The notes: a model not told the origin generated them from the letters alone. A stretch of DNA of 64,000 bases from UBA10329 sp964500205 (GCA_964500205.1 CAZCNS010000003.1:124001-188000); one strand, 5' to 3'. Positions 16,813 to 25,807 are shown, numbered from the stretch's first letter. Numbers and translations are program-made.

Positions 16813-17958
16813 CTAAGAATAGAAATGCCTTTTCAACCTTAGAAACGGTTTTTCGAGGTAATTCCAACTCAGATGCGCCAACGGAAGGATAAGCACGAAA
16901 GCCATGAGCGGCTTGAGGAGCAGGAAGGCCGCCACATCGTCACCGAGCAAAAGCCAACGAAGCAACCGCCCCGCCACCAGCAGTCCGATCTCGTGGAAGC
17001 AGAAAAGCCCGTAGCTGATCACGCCCAGCCAAGTGACCGTGTGCAGCCGCCCGAACTTGAAGTAGCTGTTGGGGCTGAAATTCTGCTCGAAGATGATGTA
17101 GCCCAGCAGCAAAGCGAACAGCAGTTTCTCGAAGATGAGGAACAGCGGACTTGCCAGCATTTCATTCTGAAAAATCTCATTGTAGAAAAGGAGGCACGCC
17201 CAGAATAGCAGATAGATGCCAGCGATAGCAGGGCGACCGAGGTTTTTTAACCTTTCAAACCCCCAGTTCCTGTGAAATGACATGAAAGCGAACACCGCCC
17301 CTATGCAGATGTCGCTCAGCAGGAACAATGTATGGAACCACAGATGCACGTCCGTGTGGAAATAGCGGAACGTGGTCAGCGCGAAAACCAGCAGCAGCGC
17401 GGCCATCAGCCATTTCTCATTCCTTCTGAAAACAATAAGTAAAAAGGGCCAAAAGATGTAGAACTGCTCCTCCACGCTCACGCTCCACAGCACCGAGATG
17501 ATGGGGCTGTGCGTGAATCCCTCGCTGATGAGGTGGAAATTCCCTACGAAAAAGATGAAGTACCAAGGATTGCCAACCTCTTCGTACGGCTCACCGATGG
17601 CAGCCATGAACCACGGCAGCACCACGAAACCGATCAAAAGCACAAGGAAGTAAAGCGGCCAGATGCGCAGTGCCCGCCTCACATAGTACTTCCACGGGTT
17701 GAAAGTGCCTACGTTGGCCCGTTCCTCAAGAATCACCCATGTGTTCACATAACTCGATAAGACAAAGGCGAAGCTGAAACCCGTGGTGCCGAAGATGTAC
17801 ACGTAGTGCCGCACCCATTGATAGGTGGACGAGTTGTGGACCACATCGCTGTCTGTGTCGAGCGCGTGGCCCAGGAAGATGAAGCAGAACGCAATGAACC
17901 GCAGTGCGTCCAGATGCTCGAAATAGACCTTAGGGCGGTTCTGCTTGATCACGTTCAT
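16813..17958 (-). CDS. Acyltransferase family 3 membrane protein (OafA/NolL-like)
   Basis: A 381-residue polytopic membrane protein. The N-terminal LDALRFIAFCFIFLGHA contains the Arg and His of the acyltransferase-3 family; later segments give about ten membrane helices, with SVSVEEQFYIFWP as a second family motif. These proteins O-acylate cell-surface sugars such as O-antigen or peptidoglycan. No glycan cluster lies next to it. The gene may be cotranscribed with the MarR gene upstream, 39 bases away. Confidence 0.88.
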   Translation of the reverse strand: MNVIKQNRPKVYFEHLDALRFIAFCFIFLGHALDTDSDVVHNSSTYQWVRHYVYIFGTTGFSFAFVLSSYVNTWVILEERANVGTFNPWKYYVRRALRIWPLYFLVLLIGFVVLPWFMAAIGEPYEEVGNPWYFIFFVGNFHLISEGFTHSPIISVLWSVSVEEQFYIFWPFLLIVFRRNEKWLMAALLLVFALTTFRYFHTDVHLWFHTLFLLSDICIGAVFAFMSFHRNWGFERLKNLGRPAIAGIYLLFWACLLFYNEIFQNEMLASPLFLIFEKLLFALLLGYIIFEQNFSPNSYFKFGRLHTVTWLGVISYGLFCFHEIGLLVAGRLLRWLLLGDDVAAFLLLKPLMAFVLILPLAHLSWNYLEKPFLRLKRHFYS

Positions 17959-17997
17959 GGCGTTCGGCCCTCAAACCTACACCATCGTACTTGGAGG

Positions 17998-18465
17998 TCA
18001 GATGATCTCTGTCCGCATCCTTTCCTTGAAAGCTTCAATAGCCTTCGGCAGCTGATCAGTCACGGCAAAGAAGGCTTGCAGAAGCGCAGGGTCGAGGTCC
18101 TTGATGATGGCCTTCTCCAGCCGATAGACGGCCTTGAGGGCGATGTCGCGCTTCTGGCGGCCAGTGTCGGTCAGGCACACCAACGAAAGCCGCTTGTCGG
18201 CATCGCTTCCTTTCCTGATAACCAGTCCTTTCTCCTCCATGGACTTTAGGATCCGGCCAAGGCTGTTGGGCTCCATGCCCATTCGCGGTGCAATACGGGT
18301 CACAGGTGTGCCCTCGGCCTCGTTGATCGCCAGCAGCACAAAGGCCATGCTCAGCGTGCCGTCATGCTCGGTGGCCATCTCGTTGCCCAGCTTCGACACT
18401 TGGAACCACGATGACCGCAGCCGGTTGATGACCAGCTGGTCGGCCAGCCGTTGGAATTCGTCCAT
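17998..18465 (-). CDS. MarR family transcriptional regulator
   Basis: A 155-residue winged-helix protein. It has the MarR order: dimerisation helix (FQRLADQLVINRLRSS), recognition helix region (PVTRIAPRMGMEPNSLGRILKSMEEKGLV), then the wing RKGSDADKRLSLVCLTDTGR. MarR proteins are usually repressors relieved by small molecules. The adjacent acyltransferase, 39 bases downstream in the same direction, is the nearest possible target. The ligand is unknown. Confidence 0.92.
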   Translation of the reverse strand: MDEFQRLADQLVINRLRSSWFQVSKLGNEMATEHDGTLSMAFVLLAINEAEGTPVTRIAPRMGMEPNSLGRILKSMEEKGLVIRKGSDADKRLSLVCLTDTGRQKRDIALKAVYRLEKAIIKDLDPALLQAFFAVTDQLPKAIEAFKERMRTEII

Positions 18466-18498
18466 AAGAGGTAGTTGCCTTGATTCAGGGATTGCAGC

Positions 18499-19326
18499 TC
18501 ACTTCAATTCCACCAGCTCCACATCGAAGACAAGCGTAGCATTCGGAGGAATAACCCCTCCGGCACCTGCTGCACCATAGCCCAGTTCACTGGGAATGAT
18601 GAGACGGGCCTTCTCACCCACGCGAAGCAACGCGATGCCTTCGTCCCATCCTTTGATCACCCGCCCTTGACCCAGAGGGAATGCGATGGGCTGGCCACGG
18701 CTGATGGAGCTGTCGAAGATGTTACCGTTCTCCAGATAACCTGTATAGTGAACGGAAACGTTCTTGCCAGCCGCTGCCTGTGCGCCCTTGGTCTCAAAGG
18801 TTTTGATGTACTTCAGTCCAGATGCTGTGGTCAGCGTGTCCTTGCCGCTTACGTCAAACGGGGTGGGTTTTATGGTCTTCTTCACGTTCATGAGTTCCAC
18901 ATCAAAGATGAGTGTTGAATTTGCAGGGATATTGGGACGGTCCATGCTGCCGTATCCAAGTTCGGCAGGGATGATGAGCGTGGCAGAGTCGCCTACATTG
19001 AGGTAGGCTATGCCCTCGTCCCATCCCTTGATCACGCGACCACCGCCCAGTGGGAAATCGAACGGACGTCCACGGTCGTAAGAGTTGTCGAAGGGCTCAC
19101 CTGTGAAAAGACGGCCAGCGTAGTGCACAGAGACGTTGTCGCCTTTCTCCGCTTTCTCTCCTTCGCCCTTCTTCCATACGATGAATTTAAGTCCTGTCTC
19201 AGTGGTCACGGTATCGGCCTTGGCCTCTTTGCCCTTCTTTCCATTATTGTCTACCGAGTCGTTGCAGCCAGTGGTGGTCAGAGCCAAGAGGCTGAACATT
19301 GCTGTGAAAACAGTGGTGCGTCTCAT
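18499..19326 (-). CDS. Lipoprotein with two tandem FKBP-type peptidyl-prolyl isomerase domains
   Basis: A 275-residue lipoprotein (signal region ending TTTGC, C21). Two FKBP domains follow one another (~40-150 and ~165-275), each with VSVHY-x-G, a FD-S/N-S box, the VIKGWDEGI motif and a LIIPxELGYG motif. The second ends FDVELVEL. The domains fold or isomerise periplasmic or outer-membrane proteins. It lies directly downstream of the GldI-like FKBP gene, which suggests shared duty in envelope protein maturation. Confidence 0.93.
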   Translation of the reverse strand: MRRTTVFTAMFSLLALTTTGCNDSVDNNGKKGKEAKADTVTTETGLKFIVWKKGEGEKAEKGDNVSVHYAGRLFTGEPFDNSYDRGRPFDFPLGGGRVIKGWDEGIAYLNVGDSATLIIPAELGYGSMDRPNIPANSTLIFDVELMNVKKTIKPTPFDVSGKDTLTTASGLKYIKTFETKGAQAAAGKNVSVHYTGYLENGNIFDSSISRGQPIAFPLGQGRVIKGWDEGIALLRVGEKARLIIPSELGYGAAGAGGVIPPNATLVFDVELVELK

Positions 19327-19401
19327 TATTGTTTCTTAAAATTTTCGATGCAAAGAACGGCATTGATGGCCGAAAGAGAATGAAAGTACTGAGCATCCGG
19401 A

Positions 19402-19953
19402 TCAGTTTGCAGATGGGTCGAGCACGGCCACAAGTTTCAGGTCATAGACCACCACGGCTCTCTTCGGGATACAATCGCCATCGCCCACGAGTCCATGAGC
19501 CAGATGCGAAGGGAGGATGAACCTGCCCCGGTCGCCCTCTCGCATCAGCAGCACAGCCTCCTCCAGTCCGCTCTCCACTCCGCCCTTTCCAACGAAAAAC
19601 TCCCTTAGGCCGAGTTCTTTTGAGGAATAACAGGTCTTCCCGTTGAGCAGGCTGAGGGTGTAGTGCAGCCGGGCGACCTTTCCTTTCTCAGCTAGCAATC
19701 CTTCACCCTTCACTAAGATGGCATAGCGGAGTCCTGACCCGGTCTTCTTTAGCTCAAGGCCATGCCGGGCTATGTAGGCGTCAATATCCTCTGCCTCGGT
19801 GCGCACCAAGTGTTGGTTGACCTTGACCAGAGGCTCCTTCAGCTCAGTAGGAGAGATGGGCGGCTGATCTGGGCCGCTGGTGTTGCAAGCACCGAGCATC
19901 ATCATTGAACAAAGCATAGAAATGAAGGACATTGCCACAGATGACACTTTCAT
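19402..19953 (-). CDS. gldI: GldI-like FKBP-type peptidyl-prolyl isomerase lipoprotein
   Basis: A 183-residue lipoprotein (lipobox LGAC, C23) with one FKBP domain in the C-terminal two thirds: ARLHYTLSLLNG, then VESGLEEAVLLMREGD and FILPSHLAHGLVG. In Flavobacterium GldI is an FKBP-like lipoprotein needed for gliding and T9SS function. The match is by family and gene order (DHH phosphoesterase upstream, second FKBP downstream). The active-site residues are less canonical than in the two-domain protein. Its start overlaps the DHH gene stop by 4 bases. Confidence 0.75.
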   Translation of the reverse strand: MKVSSVAMSFISMLCSMMMLGACNTSGPDQPPISPTELKEPLVKVNQHLVRTEAEDIDAYIARHGLELKKTGSGLRYAILVKGEGLLAEKGKVARLHYTLSLLNGKTCYSSKELGLREFFVGKGGVESGLEEAVLLMREGDRGRFILPSHLAHGLVGDGDCIPKRAVVVYDLKLVAVLDPSAN

Positions 19954-20963
19954 CGCGATTGCTTTTCCTTGATCTGTGCCGACAACAGTTTTTCAAACCG
20001 CTTGACCGTGTCCTCCAAAGGAAGGTCTGACCTTCCACCAGCTGCATTGCGATGGCCACCTCCGTTGAAATGCTCTCGGGCAAAGGCATTCACGTCAAAA
20101 TCCCCGATACTTCTGAACGAGATTTTCACTTGATCCTTGTCTTCAATGAAAATCACTGAGAAATGAACACCTGCAATGCTGAGTGGATAATTGACCGTGC
20201 CTTCCGTGTCGCCCGACCGGAAATGAAACCGTTCCTTTTCCTCCATGCTAAGAGTTATGTATGCTGTTCCGAATTCGGTCAGCACAGTCATCTTATCATT
20301 GATGCAGTAGCCAAGCAGTCTCATACGATGCTCAGACCCATTGTTGTGAATGAGGTCATATACCCCTGCATTGTCCACGCCAGCATCCAGCAGGTCTGCC
20401 ACGATGCGATGTGTCTCCGATGTTGTGCTGGGAAAACGGAAGCTGCCCGAGTCCGTGAGGATGCCGGTATAGAGGCATTCGCCACAAGCGCGGTTCGGCA
20501 CTCTGTCTCCCATCATCGTGATGAAACGGTGTACCAGCTGCGCGGTGGAGCAGGATGAAGTGTCACTCAACATGAAATCCACAAACGGTTCAGGTTGAGG
20601 GTGATGGTCTATCATCACTTTTTTAGCAGCGGACGCTCGGATGGCCTTCTCCAGGCCGAATGCGCGGTCTGGGGTGTTGAAGTCGAGACAAAAGAGAATG
20701 TCGCACTCCATCACCAGTGCATCGCCAACAGCAGCATCTTTCTCATGGTTCACGATGATGTCCGTGCCCTCCATCCATTTGAGGAACTGCGGATAGTCGG
20801 TAGGCATCACTACATGAACGGCATGACCGAGATCAATGAGATAATGATAAAGACCCAATGACGAGCCTATAGCATCGCCATCAGGGTTTTTGTGAGATAC
20901 GATGGTGATTCTGCGCTTCGTGGAAAGCAATTTCCGTAGTTCTACGCTTTCAGTGTCTGTCAA
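19950..20963 (-). CDS. nrnA: DHH/DHHA1 phosphoesterase, NrnA-like oligoribonuclease
   Basis: From a TTG at 20963 the protein is 337 residues, the usual length. A longer frame reaching 21443 runs antisense through ndk and is rejected. The DHH domain has SHKNPDGDAIGSS and the MIDHHPQ motif; the DHHA1 domain ends with GGGHRNAAGG. NrnA enzymes degrade nanoRNA and dephosphorylate pAp. It is transcribed divergently from ndk across 129 bases, and is the first gene of a probable operon with gldI and the two-domain FKBP gene. Confidence 0.9.
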   Translation of the reverse strand: MTDTESVELRKLLSTKRRITIVSHKNPDGDAIGSSLGLYHYLIDLGHAVHVVMPTDYPQFLKWMEGTDIIVNHEKDAAVGDALVMECDILFCLDFNTPDRAFGLEKAIRASAAKKVMIDHHPQPEPFVDFMLSDTSSCSTAQLVHRFITMMGDRVPNRACGECLYTGILTDSGSFRFPSTTSETHRIVADLLDAGVDNAGVYDLIHNNGSEHRMRLLGYCINDKMTVLTEFGTAYITLSMEEKERFHFRSGDTEGTVNYPLSIAGVHFSVIFIEDKDQVKISFRSIGDFDVNAFAREHFNGGGHRNAAGGRSDLPLEDTVKRFEKLLSAQIKEKQSR

Positions 20964-21027
20964 TGCTGTTGTCTTTGATTTTGGAAAAGGGTGACGAAAG
21001 TAGTGTGCCGCTTCTGAACGGTACCTG

Positions 21028-21057
21028 TTGCCGCTCGGTTTCGAACCCGTACCTTCG
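21028..21057 (+). promoter_or_regulatory. ndk promoter
   Basis: TTG (21028-21030), a 19-base spacer and TACCTTCG (21050-21057), one mismatch from TAnnTTTG. The ndk start follows at 21093. Confidence 0.55.
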
Positions 21058-21092
21058 CGGCCCGAAAAACAAACCACTACAACACCAACAAA

Positions 21093-21512
21093 ATGGCCAC
21101 CAACAGAACATTCACTATGGTTAAGCCCGATGCCGTGGAAAGCAACAGCATCGGTGGCATCCTGCAAATGATAAATGAGGCGGGTTTCCGCATCATCGCG
21201 ATGAAATACACGAAGCTTTCGGCTGAGCTGGCTGGCGAGTTTTATGCCGTTCACAGCGAGCGTCCTTTCTATGGCGAGCTGGTGGAGTACATGAGTAGCG
21301 GCCCCATCGTTGCCGCCATCCTCGAAAAGGATAATGCAGTGGCCGATTTCCGCGCACTCATCGGTGCCACAGATCCTGCCGAGGCGGCTGAGGGCACCAT
21401 CCGTAAGAAATTTGCGGAATCGAAGGCCAAGAACGCAGTTCATGGCTCCGACAGCGATGAGAATGCCGCCATCGAGGGCGATTTCTTCTTCTCCAGGTTC
21501 GAGCGTTTCTGA
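21093..21512 (+). CDS. ndk: Nucleoside diphosphate kinase
   Basis: A 139-residue protein, standard for the family. It has TFTMVKPDAV at the N terminus and the active-site His in NAVHGSDS. It transfers the terminal phosphate from ATP to other nucleoside diphosphates to balance the NTP pools. It is monocistronic by context: divergent from nrnA and followed by a 123-base gap. A well-spaced promoter lies upstream. Confidence 0.97.
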   Translation: MATNRTFTMVKPDAVESNSIGGILQMINEAGFRIIAMKYTKLSAELAGEFYAVHSERPFYGELVEYMSSGPIVAAILEKDNAVADFRALIGATDPAEAAEGTIRKKFAESKAKNAVHGSDSDENAAIEGDFFFSRFERF

Positions 21513-21516
21513 GAAT

Positions 21517-21541
21517 GGGACGGGGGGCGGGGGACGAGTGA
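21517..21541 (+). repeat. G-rich intergenic element, copy 2
   Basis: Four bases after the ndk stop, a G-rich stretch starting GGGACGGGG and ending GGGACGAGTGA closely resembles the element after the acyltransferase stop (16781-16808, minus strand). Both read in the direction of the preceding gene. Confidence 0.5.
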
Positions 21542-21635
21542 GTTCCGCGCTGGTTGTTTTCCCTTAAACTTTGAACTTGAACCGAGCGCAGCGAGCTCAT
21601 TGTGAAACAATAAACATTAAACACCCTTCTGGGCC

Positions 21636-22913
21636 ATGCTCCAGACCACCTATCTCCGCGACAACCGTGACGAGGCCATTGCGCGTCTCGCCAAGCGCGG
21701 CTTTGATGCCACTGAGGCCGTAAATGCCATCATTGCGCTCGATGACAGCCGCAAGGCCACGCAGACCGAGCTGGACAGCATCTTGGCCGAATCGAACCGC
21801 ATCGCCAAGGACGTTGGTGCGCTCTTCAAGCAGGGAAAACAGGATGATGCCGCTGTAGCAAGACAGCGCGCCACAGATCTGAAGGAGCAGGCCGCTGTGT
21901 TTCAAGAGAGGATGGCTTCAATTGAGGCTGAGCTTCTTGAGAAATTGTATCAGCTTCCTAACACCCCGCACGAGAGCGTTCCCTTCGGGAAATCCGCTGA
22001 GGACAACGAGGTGGTGAGAACTGCTGGGGAGAAGCCTAATCTGGGCGATGATGCACTTCCACATTGGGAGCTCGCCAAGAAGTATAACCTGATCGACTTC
22101 GAGCTGGGCGTGAAGGTCACAGGCGCAGGATTTCCCGTCTATTGCGGACAAGGGGCACGGTTGCAACGGTCGCTCATCAACTGGTTCCTCGATGAGGCGA
22201 GGGACGCAGGTTACAAGGAATACATCCCGCCCTTTGTGGTCAACGAGGCATCTGGCTATGGCACAGGCCAGCTTCCCGACAAGGAAGGGCAGATGTACTA
22301 CATGCCAGCAGATGACCTTTATATGATTCCCACGGCAGAGGTGCCGCTCACCAATTTCTTCCGCGATGTCATCGTGAAGGCTGAGGAGCTGCCTGTGAAG
22401 CTGACGGCCTACACGCCCTGTTTCCGCAGGGAGGCGGGGTCTTATGGGAAGGATGTGAAGGGCCTCAACCGCCTGCATCAGTTCGACAAGGTGGAAGTGG
22501 TGCAGGTAGCCCATCCTGACAAGAGCTACGGGATACTGGAAGAGATGGTGGCGCATGTCACAGGTTTGCTGGATAAGCTTGGATTGCATTACCGCGTGCT
22601 GCGCCTCTGCGGTGGCGACATGGGCTTTACCTCGGCACTTACTTATGATATGGAGGTTTGGAGTGCTGGTCAGGGTCGTTGGCTGGAGGTGAGTTCCGTC
22701 TCCAACTTTGAGACATTTCAGGCCAACCGCCTCAAGCTGCGTTACCGCGAAGGCACGGAGAAGCCACAACTGGCGCATACGCTCAACGGAAGTGCGTTGG
22801 CCCTGCCGCGCATCATGGCCGCGCTGTTGGAGGCCAACCAGACCGTAGAAGGCATCCGTGTTCCCGAGGTGCTGCACAGCTACACGGGTTTCACCACCAT
22901 CAGCGCAGGATGA
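21636..22913 (+). CDS. serS: Seryl-tRNA synthetase
   Basis: A 425-residue class II synthetase. The N-terminal ~110 residues form the long antiparallel coiled coil that grips tRNA-Ser. Motif 2 (TPCFRREAGSYGKD) and motif 3 (NGSALALPRIMAALLE) are intact, as is the TAEVPLTNF segment. It charges tRNA-Ser with serine. The stop overlaps the next gene's start (ATGA), which ties it to a lipoprotein and a TPR protein in one transcript. Confidence 0.97.
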   Translation: MLQTTYLRDNRDEAIARLAKRGFDATEAVNAIIALDDSRKATQTELDSILAESNRIAKDVGALFKQGKQDDAAVARQRATDLKEQAAVFQERMASIEAELLEKLYQLPNTPHESVPFGKSAEDNEVVRTAGEKPNLGDDALPHWELAKKYNLIDFELGVKVTGAGFPVYCGQGARLQRSLINWFLDEARDAGYKEYIPPFVVNEASGYGTGQLPDKEGQMYYMPADDLYMIPTAEVPLTNFFRDVIVKAEELPVKLTAYTPCFRREAGSYGKDVKGLNRLHQFDKVEVVQVAHPDKSYGILEEMVAHVTGLLDKLGLHYRVLRLCGGDMGFTSALTYDMEVWSAGQGRWLEVSSVSNFETFQANRLKLRYREGTEKPQLAHTLNGSALALPRIMAALLEANQTVEGIRVPEVLHSYTGFTTISAG

Positions 22914-23455
22914 GGACGCTGCCGTCAGCCTTGGCGGCATTGCTGGTGACTGCGATGCTCGGCTGCCGACCTGATCTGTCGCGAGAGACTGCCGCGGTGG
23001 AGAGCCTGCTGCCTGTCATCGACAACGTGATGCAGCGCATTTCCCTAATGGACACTGTGCTTCCACTCGAATTGGCAGAGCGCGTGCGTTTCCAGTGCGG
23101 GCGCATCTCGGGTGATTCTCTGTTGTTGGAGGAGCAGCTTGCTGTGTCGTATTCTGCGCATTGCTCGCTTGCCGACCGCACAGGGCAGCTCCTCGCCCAC
23201 AGGCGCGAGCTGATGGCTGAGGCAACCCGCACCCGCACACAGCTGCACGACCTGCACACTGACCTTGTGAACCGCGTTGCAAACAAGGACAGCACATCCA
23301 CGTTCATTGAAGTGGAGTTCCTGTACGTTGAGCATCTGGGTGAGCTGGCTGATGAGCTCCAATCTCACCTTGATGACCTTTTGCTTCGCGAATCGGACTT
23401 TCGCCCCGTTATGGACAGCCTGATGACGGTGACAACAGCTAAGTTTGTGGAATGA
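22910..23455 (+). CDS. Hypothetical helical lipoprotein
   Basis: A 181-residue protein with a lipobox MLGC (C19). The rest is predicted helical with repeated Leu/Asp spacing and no motif I recognise. It overlaps serS upstream and the TPR gene downstream by 4 bases each, so it is translated as part of a three-gene unit. The tight link with a secreted TPR protein suggests they work together at the envelope; the task is unknown. Confidence 0.8.
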   Translation: MRTLPSALAALLVTAMLGCRPDLSRETAAVESLLPVIDNVMQRISLMDTVLPLELAERVRFQCGRISGDSLLLEEQLAVSYSAHCSLADRTGQLLAHRRELMAEATRTRTQLHDLHTDLVNRVANKDSTSTFIEVEFLYVEHLGELADELQSHLDDLLLRESDFRPVMDSLMTVTTAKFVE

Positions 23456-25263
23456 GGTTCTTGAGCTTTTTCGTAGTTCTGTTTTTTCCATTATTGACCC
23501 TCGCCCAGACCAACACGGACGAGCAACTTGCCGCGCAATACTTCAAGGCCGGGGAGTTTGATAAGGCCGAGGTGCTCTACGCCAAGCTCTACAAGAAGAC
23601 CAACGATGATTTCTTCTACCGCTACCATATCGACTGCCTGCTGAAGCTGGAGAACTACGCGGAGGCGGAGAAGGCCGTGACCAAACGCTTGAAGAAGGAG
23701 GGCGACCCCGTGCTGCTCATTCAACTCGGATATGTACACAAGAGCTCGGGTGATGAACGTAAGGCGCAGGCTGCTTTTGCAGAGGCTTTGCGAGCAATGC
23801 CAGCTGTGCAGCGGCAGATCGAGCGCATGGCCGAGGCGTTCCTCGAATACAAGGAACCCGACCTTGCGATATCATCCTATGAGAAGGGTCGCAAGCTGCT
23901 TAACGGTCTCGTAGGTTTTTACTTCGAGTTGGCGGAGATACATGCCTCGCGCAACAAGATCGACCTGCTCTTCAATGAGCTGCTTGATGCCGTGGGCAGT
24001 GACCCTGATCAGGTGAATCGCGTTCGCACCATGCTGCTCGATGTGCTGGCAGATGACCCGGGCGATCGCAAAAGCGAGTTCCTGCAGGAGAATATCATCG
24101 GGCGCATCCAAAGCAACCCTGATCAGATCGCCTATCCCGAACTGCTCATCTGGCATTTTGAGCAGCGCAAGGAATTCAGGCAGGCACTTGCCCAGACCAA
24201 GGCTCTCGACCGTAGAAACAAAGAAGACGGCTCGCGGGTCTATCAGCTCGGCATCATCTGCAAGGGCAATCGCGCTTTTGCAGAGGCGGTCGATGCCTTC
24301 GATTTCGTCATCAAGAAGGGGAAGGACAACTATTACTACCTGCCTGCCCGCAAAGAACTGGTGAATACGCTCTATCTCAAAGTGACCTCAGGAGAAGGTG
24401 CATCGGTGGCGGATCTCGGCTCGCTGGAACAGACATTTCTCAGTACCATCGAGGTCTTCGGGAGGAACGCGCAGGTGGCGGGCATGATGATGAACCTCGC
24501 GGAGCTTTACGTTTTTCACTTGTTCGAGACGCAGAAAGGCATTGATCTGCTCTACGAGGTGGCTGAGCTGCCTGGCATCCGTACCGAGGATCTCGCGCAG
24601 TCTAAGGTGCAGTTGGCCGATGCGCTGCTCTTCGCTGGCGATGTGTGGGAGGCCACATTACTCTACTCGCAGGCCGAGAAACTGATGAAGACCCACGACA
24701 TCGGCCGCATGGCCAAGCTCAAGAATGGTAAGCTGGCCTACTACACGAGCGAGTTCGAATGGGCGCAGGCGCAGCTCAACGTGCTGAAGGCTGCCACCAG
24801 TGACCTCATTGCCAACGATGCGCTCTACCTCGCCATGCTCATCAGCGACAACTCCTTCATGGACACCACTTACGCGGCTTTGAGCACCTTTGCCCGTGCA
24901 GACCTTTTCATTTACCAGAACAAGATCGACAGCGCACTTATGGCACTGGACAGCATCGAGCAGTTTCATTCGGGCCATAGCCTCACGGACGATATCCTGC
25001 TGAAAAAGGGTGAGATCGCTGAGAAAAGGAAGGAATATGCCAGTGCAGTGGAATTCTACCATCGCATCTGGAAAGAATATGGGTTCGATATTCTTGGAGA
25101 TGATGCGGTCTATCGTATGGCAAAGCTTCATGAGGAGAAGCTCGGTGACAAGGAGAAAGCGATGGAGTTCTATCAGATCTTGCTACTGGACTATTCAGGG
25201 AGCCTGTTCACCGTGGAGGCCAGGAAGCGGTTCAGGGCCTTGCGGGGCGATCTTTTGAATTGA
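23452..25263 (+). CDS. Secreted tetratricopeptide-repeat protein
   Basis: A 603-residue protein with a signal peptide (cleavage near LTLAQT, residue ~19). It consists of TPR units from about residue 25 to the C terminus, for example AAQYFKAGEFDKAEVLYAKL at the start and AVEFYHRIWKEYG near the end. TPR proteins of this size act as scaffolds in the periplasm. Similar proteins are common next to serS in Bacteroidota, as far as I recall. It overlaps the lipoprotein gene upstream. Confidence 0.88.
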   Translation: MRFLSFFVVLFFPLLTLAQTNTDEQLAAQYFKAGEFDKAEVLYAKLYKKTNDDFFYRYHIDCLLKLENYAEAEKAVTKRLKKEGDPVLLIQLGYVHKSSGDERKAQAAFAEALRAMPAVQRQIERMAEAFLEYKEPDLAISSYEKGRKLLNGLVGFYFELAEIHASRNKIDLLFNELLDAVGSDPDQVNRVRTMLLDVLADDPGDRKSEFLQENIIGRIQSNPDQIAYPELLIWHFEQRKEFRQALAQTKALDRRNKEDGSRVYQLGIICKGNRAFAEAVDAFDFVIKKGKDNYYYLPARKELVNTLYLKVTSGEGASVADLGSLEQTFLSTIEVFGRNAQVAGMMMNLAELYVFHLFETQKGIDLLYEVAELPGIRTEDLAQSKVQLADALLFAGDVWEATLLYSQAEKLMKTHDIGRMAKLKNGKLAYYTSEFEWAQAQLNVLKAATSDLIANDALYLAMLISDNSFMDTTYAALSTFARADLFIYQNKIDSALMALDSIEQFHSGHSLTDDILLKKGEIAEKRKEYASAVEFYHRIWKEYGFDILGDDAVYRMAKLHEEKLGDKEKAMEFYQILLLDYSGSLFTVEARKRFRALRGDLLN

Positions 25264-25289
25264 CGAGAAATGATTTTTTTCATCAACAA

Positions 25290-25451
25290 ATGGAGCCGAT
25301 AAAGAACGAAGAGGAGTACTTGGCCGCCTTGGCCCGATTGGATGAACTTTTTGAGATAGCTCAGCGGAGCAAGGATGAACAGCGTGAATTCGATCGGCTG
25401 GCCGAACTCATCGAGTTGTATGAAGAGGAGAATTGGCCTCTGGATGAGTAG
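25290..25451 (+). CDS. Stand-alone HigA-type N-terminal domain (53 residues)
   Basis: A 53-residue acidic helical protein with the pattern KNEEEYLAALARLDELF...EFDRLAELIELYEEENWP. This is the N-terminal segment of HigA-type antitoxins, which normally continue into a helix-turn-helix domain, but here the frame stops right after it. ATG 25290 is chosen; a TTG at 25260 would overlap the TPR gene stop. It may be a remnant or a free-standing regulator. No HigB toxin lies nearby. Confidence 0.6.
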   Translation: MEPIKNEEEYLAALARLDELFEIAQRSKDEQREFDRLAELIELYEEENWPLDE

Positions 25452-25504
25452 TTGTGTTTTCAGATCGAGCCCCTTCTATTTTTATCTCATTGAAAATCAA
25501 GCAC

Positions 25505-25807
25505 ATGATAATATACAACGTAACGGTCAATATTGACGACAGTGTCCATGACGACTGGCTGCAATGGATGCGCGATGTCCATATCCCGGAGGTTATGGCG
25601 ACAGGATTTTTTCTCGAAAACAGGTTCTGTCGTATCCTGGTGCAGGAGCAGGAGGGCACTTCCTATTCCATTCAGTATCTCTGTAAGAACATGGAGGACC
25701 TGCAAGAGTATCAGCGCGATCACGCCCCCGGACTGCAACAGAAGCACATTGAGCGATACAGTGGTAAGTTCGTGGCCTTCCGGACATTGCTGGAAGCCGT
25801 AAGCTAA
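25505..25807 (+). CDS. DUF4286 family protein
   Basis: A 100-residue protein with the DUF4286 pattern: IIYNVTVNIDDSVHDDWLQWM, HIPEVMATGFF and a C-terminal KFVAFRTLLE strand. The fold is expected to be a ferredoxin-like alpha/beta barrel as in dimeric monooxygenase-like proteins. The function is unknown. ATG 25505 gives the family-typical start. It precedes rsmA by 41 bases, as is common in Bacteroidota. Confidence 0.85.
   Translation: MIIYNVTVNIDDSVHDDWLQWMRDVHIPEVMATGFFLENRFCRILVQEQEGTSYSIQYLCKNMEDLQEYQRDHAPGLQQKHIERYSGKFVAFRTLLEAVS

Noticed and set aside
21028..21066. tRNA-like T-arm sequence near GGTTTCGAACCC
   Set aside because: No acceptor stem, D arm or anticodon arm can be built around it; it coincides with the ndk promoter.
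20963..21443. N-terminal extension of the DHH phosphoesterase through ndk
   Set aside because: The extension is antisense to ndk and precedes the typical NrnA start; a TTG at 20963 gives the family length.
25260..25289. TTG start for the HigA-like gene
   Set aside because: It overlaps the TPR gene stop, and the homologous segment begins at ATG 25290.
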